The notes under the pieces were generated by a model, which saw only the letters and a program-made list of their open reading frames with translations, was not told where the DNA came from and ran no database searches. Positions 5,358-12,406 of a stretch of 13,120 bases of DNA are shown in pieces; the stretch's first letter is position 1; each line of letters starts with the position of its first letter. The DNA comes from Crocinitomicaceae bacterium (GTDB taxonomy: Bacteria > Bacteroidota > Bacteroidia > Flavobacteriales_D > Crocinitomicaceae), in contig JAURHO010000032.1 in NCBI GenBank assembly GCA_030833265.1, positions 1 through 13,120 of the forward strand. Reading direction: 5' to 3'. Position numbers and translations under genes: made by a program.

Positions 5358-7255
5358 TAAGCGCGTTCGTTGCGTTTTTCCATCCAATTGATGAAGGCAC
5401 GGTTGACTACTTTGTTACCGCCAGGGGTAGGGTAGTCTCCGGTGAAATACCAATCTCCGAGATGTCCAGGGCATGCGATGTGCAAGTTTTCAACGCTTTG
5501 ATAAATGATTTCTACCTCGGCATTGATGCCAGCTGGTGTGAGCATTTTTGCAATTTGCGCAGAAATCTGTTTGTCTGAGAAGGGCGCGTAAATTTCTTTA
5601 ACGACGTTCTTGACTTGTTCTTTCGGCAATTGGACCTGCTCGAGGGCGGCTTTGTAAACGTTGTCAATGACCTGCGCTTGGCCGCTTTCGCGCAACAAGG
5701 CAATGGCTGCTTCAAAAGCGATGAAGTCTCCCATTTTAGCCATGTCAATGCCATAGCAGTCAGGGTAACGGATTTGCGGAGCCGATGAAACCACCACAAT
5801 TTTTTTAGGGCCGAGGCGGTCAAGGATGCGCAAGATACTTTGGCGCAGCGTAGTGCCGCGTACGATGCTGTCGTCAATGACGATGAGGTTGTCGGTGCCA
5901 CGGCGAACAGAACCGTAAGTGATGTCATAGACATGGGCTACGAGGTCATCGCGGGAGTCGTCTTGGGTGATGAAAGTGCGCAACTTGGCATCTTTGATGG
6001 CAATTTTTTCAATGCGCGCACGGCGGTTTACAATTTCTGAAATTTGATCAGTGCTTGCCGTGCCACCAAGGGCTGCGAGTTGTTTGATTTTGTCGGTATT
6101 GAGCGCTTCTTCGAGGCCTTTGATGAGCCCGTAAAAAGAAACTTCTGCAGTATTGGGGATAAAAGAAAAGACGCTGTTGTCGTAGTCGTGACCAACGCTT
6201 TCTAAAACGTCTTGAACAATCAGACGCCCGAGCGCCTTACGTTCTTTATAAATATCAGAATCGGAACCTCTGGAGAAATAGATGCGCTCAAAAGAACATT
6301 TTTTGATTTCTTTGGGTGCATTGATTTCAATTTCCTTGACCTCGCCTTTTTTCTCAATGATGAGGGCGTGCCCAGGTTGTAATTCTTGAATTTGTTCTTC
6401 CTTTAAATTGAAAGCGGTCTGTATGACAGGGCGTTCTGAAGCAACCACACAAATTTCGTCGTCTTCGTACCAGAATGCCGGGCGAATGCCATTAGGGTCT
6501 CTTAATACAAAAGCAGAACCATGGCCCAACAAGCCAGCCATTGCATAGCCGCCATCCCAACGCTCAGAGGCTTTTTTAAGGATTTTGTCAATTTTGATTT
6601 CGTGCTGTATGCGGTCGTAAATGTCTGTTTTGGCATAGCCAAGCGCTTTGTAGTGCGCATAAAGTTCGTCATTTTCTACATCGAGGAAATGTCCGATCTT
6701 TTCCATGACGGTAACCGTATCTGATTTTTCTTTGGGGTGCTGCCCAAGCTCAACGAGTGTACCGAAGAGTTCGTCTACGTTGGTGAGGTTGAAGTTTCCG
6801 GCAACCACTAAATTGCGGGTCATCCAGTTGCTTTGACGCAAGAATGGGTGGCAACTTTCTATTGAATTGCGACCGTAGGTACCGTAGCGCAAGTGCCCTA
6901 AAAAAACTTCACCGGTGAAACCGACATTTTCTTTGAGGTATTTGATGTCTTTTAAATGCGCTGGGTTTTCGTCATGAATGGCTTTAAACTTCGCATTGAT
7001 TTGATCAAAGATATCTTGCGTTGGGTTTTTCTTGACAGAGCGGCTTCTTGAAATGTAGCGCTCTCCGGGTTGCATGTCTAGTTTGATGTTGGCAATGCCG
7101 GCGCCGTCTTGCCCACGGTTGTGCTGTTTTTCCATGAGGAGGTGCATCTTGTTGAGACCCCACAGCGCTGATCCGTATTTGTCGAGGTAGTATTCTAGGG
7201 GTTTTTTGAGCCTCAAAAGGGCTATTCCACACTCGTGTTTAATCGGATCACTCAT
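5354..7255 (-). CDS. Large PurF-like amidophosphoribosyltransferase (class II glutamine amidotransferase/PRTase)
   Basis: The 633-residue protein has an N-terminal class II glutaminase domain and a phosphoribosyltransferase domain. Cys9 (in HECGI) would become the nucleophile after removal of an 8-residue propeptide. Other glutaminase motifs are NRGQDGAGI (46-54), GHLRYGTYG (120-128) and GNFNLTNVDEL (153-163). DPNGIRP (253-259) follows. The PRPP-binding loop IDDSIVRGTT (460-469) is intact, and RYPDCYGIDM (496-505) matches the family. It is over 100 residues longer than E. coli or B. subtilis PurF. The segment after RTFI (427-430) reads QDDSRDDLVAHVYDITYGS instead of the usual basic loop with a VxxKxN-type motif. 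The CxxC iron-sulfur ligands of the B. subtilis type are replaced near FTGDYPT (604-610). It may be a second PurF paralogue, with PRA synthesis or a related reaction. Symbol withheld for that reason. Confidence 0.88.
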   Translation of the reverse strand: MSDPIKHECGIALLRLKKPLEYYLDKYGSALWGLNKMHLLMEKQHNRGQDGAGIANIKLDMQPGERYISRSRSVKKNPTQDIFDQINAKFKAIHDENPAHLKDIKYLKENVGFTGEVFLGHLRYGTYGRNSIESCHPFLRQSNWMTRNLVVAGNFNLTNVDELFGTLVELGQHPKEKSDTVTVMEKIGHFLDVENDELYAHYKALGYAKTDIYDRIQHEIKIDKILKKASERWDGGYAMAGLLGHGSAFVLRDPNGIRPAFWYEDDEICVVASERPVIQTAFNLKEEQIQELQPGHALIIEKKGEVKEIEINAPKEIKKCSFERIYFSRGSDSDIYKERKALGRLIVQDVLESVGHDYDNSVFSFIPNTAEVSFYGLIKGLEEALNTDKIKQLAALGGTASTDQISEIVNRRARIEKIAIKDAKLRTFITQDDSRDDLVAHVYDITYGSVRRGTDNLIVIDDSIVRGTTLRQSILRILDRLGPKKIVVVSSAPQIRYPDCYGIDMAKMGDFIAFEAAIALLRESGQAQVIDNVYKAALEQVQLPKEQVKNVVKEIYAPFSDKQISAQIAKMLTPAGINAEVEIIYQSVENLHIACPGHLGDWYFTGDYPTPGGNKVVNRAFINWMEKRNERAY

Positions 7256-7274
7256 GGTTTGCTTTATTGAGTGC

Positions 7275-7282
7275 CAAAGTTA
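7275..7282 (-). promoter_or_regulatory. -7 box of the purF-like gene
   Basis: On the minus strand TAACTTTG matches TAnnTTTG exactly. It places a transcript start near 7269, about 14 bases before the start codon. No convincing -33 TTG was found at the usual distance. Confidence 0.5.
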
Positions 7283-7358
7283 CTGAATTTAACTTATTGA
7301 ATTTTCGTAATTATTTGTTAAAATTCAAAAAGTAATTTTCCGGACTTAAAATGCTCAG

Positions 7359-7366
7359 TATATTTG
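7359..7366 (+). promoter_or_regulatory. -7 box of the metal-handling cluster
   Basis: TATATTTG matches TAnnTTTG exactly and ends four bases before the GTG start at 7371, so transcription would begin roughly at the start codon and the message would be nearly leaderless. It is the only good promoter candidate upstream of the three-gene cluster. Confidence 0.45.
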
Positions 7367-7370
7367 TTTT

Positions 7371-7841
7371 GTGAAAGCAATTTTTGCGGTTATTTTGGTT
7401 GTTTTACAACTTGCGTTGCAGGTTGGCATCCCAATTCACAAGCATTTTTGTGAAATGGATGGCACCTTTACGTCGTTGGTCTTGAAAATCGACCACGAAT
7501 GTAAAGAAGAACCTGAGCAAGAAGCCTTACCACCTTGCTGTCAAAAAGCTCAACAGGTACAGGCAACAGCAGAAAGATCTTGCCGTTCAGAACTCAACCA
7601 AGACGACTGCTGTTCAGATGAGCTTTCAATTGTCAAAGCCAACTTCGATCAAACCTCTTCCTCTTTTGATTGGCAAGCTACAGCGCATGAATTTGTTGTA
7701 AATGAACCGCTTGAAGTTTTTATTAAAAAGAGTCAAAATTCGAATTTAACGAGTTTTCACCGCGCAAGCTTTTACAGACCACCGCCGCTCTATGAACAGG
7801 GTCGGGATATTCAGGTGCGCCACCAAGTGTGGCTGATTTGA
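7371..7841 (+). CDS. HYC_CC_PP family protein
   Basis: This 156-residue secreted or membrane-attached protein matches the Bacteroidota family named for its HYC, CC and PP motifs: HFC (residues 25-27, preceded by H23), paired cysteines at 56-57 and 80-81 with further Cys at 44 and 71, and a C-terminal RPPPLY (136-141). An N-terminal hydrophobic stretch (AIFAVILVVLQLALQVG) acts as a signal peptide or anchor. The many His and Cys residues suggest soft-metal or redox chemistry in the envelope, and the downstream neighbours (a TonB-dependent receptor and an HMA protein) support this; the biochemical role is not established. A GTG start is required because an in-frame TAA lies at 7347-7349 and no ATG follows it before the conserved N-terminus. 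It is probably cotranscribed with the receptor 46 bases downstream. Confidence 0.85.
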   Translation: MKAIFAVILVVLQLALQVGIPIHKHFCEMDGTFTSLVLKIDHECKEEPEQEALPPCCQKAQQVQATAERSCRSELNQDDCCSDELSIVKANFDQTSSSFDWQATAHEFVVNEPLEVFIKKSQNSNLTSFHRASFYRPPPLYEQGRDIQVRHQVWLI

Positions 7842-7848
7842 TGTGCTT

Positions 7849-7864
7849 TTCTAATTCATTAGAA
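7849..7864. repeat. Short palindrome in the HYC_CC_PP/receptor spacer
   Basis: TTCTAAT (7849-7855) and ATTAGAA (7858-7864) are perfect 7-base arms around TC, between the HYC_CC_PP stop and the receptor start. The loop is too short and the sequence too AT-rich for a convincing hairpin, so a protein-binding site or chance are both possible. Confidence 0.25.
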
Positions 7865-7887
7865 GTGCAATCATCAAATTAAATCTC

Positions 7888-10065
7888 ATGAAAAATTTAT
7901 TGTTGCTGGGCTGCCTGCTACTCGTAGGTTGCCTGCAAGCACAAATCAAAGGAGTGGTACAAGGTCTTGATTCTACACAAACCATACCGCTCAAAAATGT
8001 AAAAATTACGCTCGTAAGGGCACAGCAAACGGTTTATTCAAACGAAGACGGAAGTTTTGAAATCCTTCTTGGTAAACAGAGCCCCGATACCTTAGTTTTT
8101 GCAGCGAAAGGTTACCGATCTGACAAGCTGGTGGTCACACGATCAGATCGCTTTGCAGCGCTACACGTGGTATTGGTCTCTGGCCAAATGGTTCAGGAAA
8201 TTGTGGTGCAACACCAGAAAGACGCCCACGGTATCTCCAAAATGAAAACCTTGCACGTTGAGGAGCTCACGAGTGCTGAGTTCAGAAAGGCGGCGTGCTG
8301 TAATTTATCTGAGTCTTTTGAAACCAATGCAACGGTCGATGTCAGTATGGCCGATGCCATTTCCGGTGCTAAAAAGATTCAATTATTGGGCCTTGATGCC
8401 GTCTACACGCAGTTGCAAATGGAAAACATTCCGTTTTTGCGTGGCTTAGAGAGCAGCTTTGGCCTCAATAGTATTCCGGGCACTTGGCTAGAATCGATAC
8501 AAATTACCAAAGGCACGGGTTCGGTAGTCAATGGCTATGAATCGATGGCGGGTTTGGTGAATTTGGAATTTAAAAAACCAGCCGAAATGCCCAAGCTGGC
8601 ACTCAATATTTATCAGAATCGGTTCGGGCGTTCAGAGCTCAACTTGCACAGTGGCGCCAAGCTCAATGAACATTGGCACATGGGTACTTTCTTGCATGGC
8701 GCCACCATTTATGGCCGCCCCGATCACAATATGGATGGGTTTTTAGATCAAACCAACGGACAAACATTTTCTGTACTCCAACGCTTTGCTTATCAAGGGA
8801 AACGTATGGAAGCGCAGTTGGGCTTGCAAGCCTATGCCGACCGCAAAAATGGCGGCCAAGTGGCTTACGCGCAGGCTGTCCCGGGGGCTTACGGGATGTC
8901 GCTAAATAGTCAGCACCTCTCCTTGTTTTCAAAGACCGGGTTTTTTGGAAAAAAACCTGCGCAAAGCCTCGGGCTTATTGCCAATATTAAATACCAAGAT
9001 CTTTCGGGTTTTTACGGCTTACGTGCTTTTCAAGGAAACGAAAAACGCTTTTATTTCAATGCCATCTATGACGACATAATTGGCAACGCTGATCACAAGA
9101 TCAAAGCGGGCGCGAGCATGTTGGCACTACAAATTTCACAGTACGCGGCACAGCCTGAGGGTTTACTGACACTTGGAGGTGCTCGCGCTGAATGGGTGCC
9201 GGGCGTATTTGCCGAGTATACCTACTCGGGCAACCGCCTCACAGCGGTTGTAGGTGCGCGTTACGATCAGCACAACCTTGCAGGTTCCCAGTTCTCGCCA
9301 AGGGCGCACCTCAAATACGCCCTCACCCCCCAACTTGACCTCCGGGCAACGGCAGGCAGGGCTTGGCGCTTACCCAACTTTGTGGCCGACAACATCAATC
9401 TATTGGCCTCGTCTCATGCTTGGATTGCCAACCAAGCCCTGCTGCCAGAAATCTCTTGGAATACTGGGCTTTCATTGGTTCAAGGCTTTAGTTTCAAAAA
9501 ACGAAAGGGCAGTCTTTCCCTCGATGCATACCACACGCGTTTTGCGCAACAATTAGTCGCTGACCGCGATACTTTAAGTGGCTATGTGGTTTTTAAGAAC
9601 TTAGCAGCTGCCTCGGTTGCCAAGGTGCTTCAGGCAGAATTTACCTATGAAGTAATACGCGGGCTCGATTTGCGCTTGGCCTACAAATTTCAAGATGTCA
9701 GGGCTTTATATAACGGCAAATTACAGACCCAAGTGCTCTTGCCGCGCCAGCGCTTTTTCACCAATGTGGCTTACCAAACCCGCAACAAACGTTGGGAGTA
9801 CGACCTCACTTATTCGCGTTACAGCGCTGTGCGTTTGCCACTCCAAGGTGAAGGAAAAGCTTGGGGTTTACTCAATGCACAAGTGACCCGCTCCTGGAAG
9901 TCTCTTGAACTTTATTTAGGTGGTGAAAATTTGTTAAATTTCCGTCAGGATCACCCAATCATGGACCCACAAAATCCTTTTGGTACACAGTTCGACGCCA
10001 CGCAAGTTTGGGGCCCCATCATGGGTTGGAATGCCTACTTCGGTTTAAGATTCACATTGAAATAA
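7888..10065 (+). CDS. TonB-dependent receptor with carboxypeptidase-regulatory-like N-terminal domain, probably for a metal ligand
   Basis: The 725-residue protein has a signal peptide (residues 1-18, cleavage before QIKG), a carboxypeptidase-regulatory-like beta-sandwich domain (about 19-97), a TonB-box-like QEIVV (103-107), a plug domain (about 118-230) and a barrel ending NAYFGLRFTLK. It should import a ligand across the outer membrane using TonB-ExbBD energy. The plug has AACCNLSESFETN (136-148), a stretch I associate with Bacteroidota receptors encoded next to HMA and HYC_CC_PP proteins, where the Cys pair C137-C138 could bind metal. The flanking genes support heavy-metal rather than sugar or siderophore import. 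No SusD partner is present. A lipobox-like LVGC occurs at residues 12-15, but the LQA-Q site at 16-19 is the more usual cleavage for this family. Substrate (copper or another soft metal) is inferred. Confidence 0.92.
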   Translation: MKNLLLLGCLLLVGCLQAQIKGVVQGLDSTQTIPLKNVKITLVRAQQTVYSNEDGSFEILLGKQSPDTLVFAAKGYRSDKLVVTRSDRFAALHVVLVSGQMVQEIVVQHQKDAHGISKMKTLHVEELTSAEFRKAACCNLSESFETNATVDVSMADAISGAKKIQLLGLDAVYTQLQMENIPFLRGLESSFGLNSIPGTWLESIQITKGTGSVVNGYESMAGLVNLEFKKPAEMPKLALNIYQNRFGRSELNLHSGAKLNEHWHMGTFLHGATIYGRPDHNMDGFLDQTNGQTFSVLQRFAYQGKRMEAQLGLQAYADRKNGGQVAYAQAVPGAYGMSLNSQHLSLFSKTGFFGKKPAQSLGLIANIKYQDLSGFYGLRAFQGNEKRFYFNAIYDDIIGNADHKIKAGASMLALQISQYAAQPEGLLTLGGARAEWVPGVFAEYTYSGNRLTAVVGARYDQHNLAGSQFSPRAHLKYALTPQLDLRATAGRAWRLPNFVADNINLLASSHAWIANQALLPEISWNTGLSLVQGFSFKKRKGSLSLDAYHTRFAQQLVADRDTLSGYVVFKNLAAASVAKVLQAEFTYEVIRGLDLRLAYKFQDVRALYNGKLQTQVLLPRQRFFTNVAYQTRNKRWEYDLTYSRYSAVRLPLQGEGKAWGLLNAQVTRSWKSLELYLGGENLLNFRQDHPIMDPQNPFGTQFDATQVWGPIMGWNAYFGLRFTLK

Positions 10066-10080
10066 ATGGTTAATGATCCC

Positions 10081-10147
10081 ATCAAAAAAAAATCAATCAA
10101 ATCAATCTTATCGATTCATCCATAAAAATCAACTCATTAATTATCAA
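10081..10147 (+). repeat. ATCAA-rich low-complexity leader
   Basis: The 99-base gap before the HMA gene has six ATCAA copies (10081, 10092, 10096, 10101, 10128, 10143) plus a run of A. No TAnnTTTG or terminator is evident, so the HMA gene may be read from the upstream promoter. The repeats may simply reflect AT-rich composition. Confidence 0.3.
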
Positions 10148-10164
10148 TTACTAAAGAAAACATC

Positions 10165-10491
10165 ATGAAAACTATTTTTTTATCGCTCTTCTTATTGACC
10201 ACCCAACTTTTATTTGCTCAAAAACCAATTACTGTTCAAATTCAAACCTCTGCGCAATGCGGAGATTGTAAAGAACGCATCGAAGGAAAGCTGAACCAGA
10301 GTAAAGGCGTGGTTTATGCCGAATTAAATTTAGAAACCAAGGTGGTGGAGGTCAAGTTTAAGGAATCGAAAACCAACAAAGAGACGCTCAAAGGAGTGAT
10401 TGTGAGTATTGGTTATGATGCCGATGATCAAAAAGCAAATTTGGAGGCGCAAAAAGCACTGCCACGTTGCTGCCAGCCCGGAGGGCATTAG
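10165..10491 (+). CDS. Secreted heavy-metal-associated (HMA) domain protein
   Basis: The 108-residue product starts with a signal peptide (cleavage around LLFAQ, residue 18) and then one HMA/Atx1-like fold: strand TVQIQTSA, metal loop CGDC (32-35), helix CKERIEGKLN, strand GVVYAELNLETKVVEVKF, helix NKETLKGVIVSIGYDAD. Unusually it ends RCCQPGGH, adding a Cys pair (102-103) and a terminal His that could also bind metal. HMA domains with CxxC bind Cu(I) or similar soft ions and hand them to partners; a periplasmic version would be a metal-carrying chaperone or sensor. It follows the receptor on the same strand and ends six bases before the stop of the convergent DUF3078 gene, with no terminator between them. 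The metal is not determinable from sequence. Confidence 0.9.
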   Translation: MKTIFLSLFLLTTQLLFAQKPITVQIQTSAQCGDCKERIEGKLNQSKGVVYAELNLETKVVEVKFKESKTNKETLKGVIVSIGYDADDQKANLEAQKALPRCCQPGGH

Positions 10492-10497
10492 CAATAA

Positions 10498-11391
10498 TTA
10501 ATGTTCAAGTTTGTAGGAGAGGCCGATACCAATCACGGACTTAAATTGGGTGCGTGGCCCAGTATTGCCCCAGGTGTCTGTGATCCTGATGTCGTCGTCA
10601 TAGATGAGGTTCCATTGGGCAGAAGCAGAAACCAAAGAATTGACCCTAAATAGCAAAAGTAATTCGCCGTTGACATCAATGTTCTGTGGATTGTGAAGGT
10701 AATTACTGAAGAGTTCCAACTTTGACTTCATTTCAATGTTTTTGGCCAAAGATTTATTGAATTTCATTTTGAGGTAAGCGCCATATTCTTGGCGGTAACG
10801 CATACCTGCGGGTACACCAAAGGAGCCTTTCGCGCTTAAGGAATCGTCTAGAACAAAAGTTGACTTCAAGGCAATTGAAGAAAAGAAGATGTTGAAGTTG
10901 TCGTCTTTTCGGAAATCGGCCCCCAGACCCAAATTTAAAAACCCTGGTGCCATAAAGGTGGAAACGGGTACGGAATCATTCGGGTAATTGTAACCGTTGA
11001 TCGATTGCGTGCGAAAGCTACTGGCAAAAGTCAGGAAGAAACCTTTGGAGAGCTGCATACCAAATGTGCTTGAAAGATCGAGGCGGTCATCGGTTTTTTG
11101 GGCGCCAACCCCGTTGTTGTCAAAGTACTTGATGCCTCCGAGTGCAAAGCTGAGGTCGTTGGTCCATTTGACGTTGTCTTGGGTGTAATAGGCAGAGGCG
11201 GTGGCTGAACCGATCAGAGAAATATTATTGCGACCACCTGCGTTCCAATTGACAAAAGAAGTTTGCGTACCATTGAGCGAATACAAGGATTTAAATTTCC
11301 AGTAGGAGATAGAGTCCTGGGCATTTGAGTAAAACGCAGCGCTCAGAGCAAACAATAAGGAAAAAATGATGTTTCTTTGATGACCAAACAT
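10498..11391 (-). CDS. DUF3078 family outer-membrane protein
   Basis: The 297-residue protein has a signal peptide with cleavage after SNA (residue 24) before QDSISY. The mature part shows the DUF3078 pattern known in Bacteroidota: LNGTQTSFVNWNAGGRNNIS (39-58), KTDDRLDLSSTFGMQLS, SSFRTQSINGYNYPND, then strand-rich sequence with LELFSNYLHNPQNIDVNGE and a C-terminal GIGLSYKLEH. These are likely beta-barrel strands in the outer membrane; no function is established for the family. It is transcribed divergently from the DUF3089 gene, with only 16 bases between the two start codons, and convergently with the HMA gene. The start at 11391 is chosen because it gives a complete signal peptide. Confidence 0.85.
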   Translation of the reverse strand: MFGHQRNIIFSLLFALSAAFYSNAQDSISYWKFKSLYSLNGTQTSFVNWNAGGRNNISLIGSATASAYYTQDNVKWTNDLSFALGGIKYFDNNGVGAQKTDDRLDLSSTFGMQLSKGFFLTFASSFRTQSINGYNYPNDSVPVSTFMAPGFLNLGLGADFRKDDNFNIFFSSIALKSTFVLDDSLSAKGSFGVPAGMRYRQEYGAYLKMKFNKSLAKNIEMKSKLELFSNYLHNPQNIDVNGELLLLFRVNSLVSASAQWNLIYDDDIRITDTWGNTGPRTQFKSVIGIGLSYKLEH

Positions 11392-11399
11392 TTCGACAA

Positions 11400-11407
11400 C
11401 AAAAATA
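11400..11407 (-). promoter_or_regulatory. -7 box of the DUF3078 gene
   Basis: On the minus strand TATTTTTG fits TAnnTTTG exactly, eight bases before the DUF3078 start codon and touching the DUF3089 ATG on the other strand. The rest of this promoter must lie inside the DUF3089 coding sequence. Confidence 0.4.
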
Positions 11408-12379
11408 ATGCGTTTTCTAACTATCCTTTTTGTGTATTTGCCAATTCTTTCAACAACACACTTTGCACAAAGTACCCCAGATTATTCCCTAGATGCATCT
11501 TGGGCGGTTCTACCCAAACAAATTCCAGCTGCATTTAAGTCAAGAATTCAAGACACCGCTTTATATCAATTTGCCGATGTATTCTATGTGTACCCAACAC
11601 TCAATACGGCAAAAACGGATCGTCGCTGGAATGTGCCACTTGACGACGCGGAGCAACAAAAAAAAGTGCTTGAAACTGCATTGCCTTTTCAGGCGAGTGC
11701 ATTTGCAGAAGCTGGTCGTTTTTTCGCGCCTTATTACCGTTCAGCGCATCTTCGGTCTTATTATGTAAGCGACCCAAAAGGGAAGGAAGCCCTTGAATTT
11801 GCCTATGCCGATGTGCGTGCGGCTTTTCTCTATTACCTCGAGCATTACAATCAGGGCAGACCGATCATTTTGGCAGGCCACAGTCAAGGCAGCACCCATT
11901 GCGGTTTGCTTTTGCAAGAATTCTTCGATGGAAAGCCCTTACAAAAACAATTGGTTGCGGCTTATTTACCAGGCATTGGTATCTTGCCGACCGATTTAAA
12001 AAACATACCACTCATGACCAGCCCAACGCAAACAGGCGGGTATTTGGCTTGGAACACTTTCAAAAAACGCCTTGACAAAAAATCCTATGAAAAATGGTAC
12101 AAGGGGAGGGCAGTTGTGAATCCGATAACCTGGACCCTAGCGTCAAGCACTTCTAAAGAGCAGCACAAAGGGTTTCTGTATTTTGATGAAAAGGTCTATG
12201 GGCAGCTTTTTTGTGCGCACTTGATTGATGGTGCCATCTGGATTGACCGACCAAAAGGTAAGTTCTTCTGGTTGAGTTTAACGATGCGCAATTATCATAT
12301 CGGAGACATCAATTTATTTTGGCAAGATATTCACGATAACGCACAATTAAGGGTTCGAACTTATTTAGAGAATCAGTAA
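11408..12379 (+). CDS. DUF3089 family secreted alpha/beta hydrolase
   Basis: The 323-residue protein has an N-terminal signal peptide (MRFLTILFVYLPILSTTHFA, cleavage near AQS) and the DUF3089 alpha/beta-hydrolase pattern: ADVFYVYPTLN (56-66), FFAPYYRSAH, a long helix with YADVRAAFLYYLEHYN, and the nucleophile elbow GHSQG (157-161) with Ser159 as the likely catalytic residue. NYHIGDINLFW (295-305) near the C-terminus contains candidate triad residues His297 and Asp300. An esterase- or lipase-like activity in the envelope is expected, but the substrate is unknown. It is divergent from the DUF3078 gene. On the plus strand TTTCTTTG (11372-11379), one mismatch from TAnnTTTG, lies inside the neighbour and could be its promoter. 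Its TAA stop forms part of the next gene's -7 box. Confidence 0.88.
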   Translation: MRFLTILFVYLPILSTTHFAQSTPDYSLDASWAVLPKQIPAAFKSRIQDTALYQFADVFYVYPTLNTAKTDRRWNVPLDDAEQQKKVLETALPFQASAFAEAGRFFAPYYRSAHLRSYYVSDPKGKEALEFAYADVRAAFLYYLEHYNQGRPIILAGHSQGSTHCGLLLQEFFDGKPLQKQLVAAYLPGIGILPTDLKNIPLMTSPTQTGGYLAWNTFKKRLDKKSYEKWYKGRAVVNPITWTLASSTSKEQHKGFLYFDEKVYGQLFCAHLIDGAIWIDRPKGKFFWLSLTMRNYHIGDINLFWQDIHDNAQLRVRTYLENQ

Positions 12380-12384
12380 CTTTG
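12377..12384 (+). promoter_or_regulatory. -7 box of gcvP overlapping the DUF3089 stop codon
   Basis: TAACTTTG matches TAnnTTTG exactly; its TAA (12377-12379) is the stop codon of the preceding gene. A start about six bases downstream leaves a leader of roughly 17 bases before the gcvP ATG. No clear -33 TTG is seen. The following bases, TACACC, are common after such boxes in Bacteroidota. Confidence 0.55.
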
Positions 12385-12406
12385 TACACCAAAATCGACA
12401 CACTTT

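Noticed and set aside
5512..5934. Minus-strand 140-codon frame inside the purF-like gene
   Set aside because: It is a frame-shifted shadow of the purF-like coding sequence with biased Ser/Thr/Lys composition and no family resemblance.
8663..8932. Two opposed open frames inside the TonB receptor gene
   Set aside because: Both are out-of-frame shadows of the barrel-coding region; the receptor frame is continuous through them.
10081..10147. ATCAA repeats as a CRISPR or iteron array
   Set aside because: The units are only five bases long, unevenly spaced and embedded in AT-rich sequence; no longer repeat or nearby replication gene is seen.
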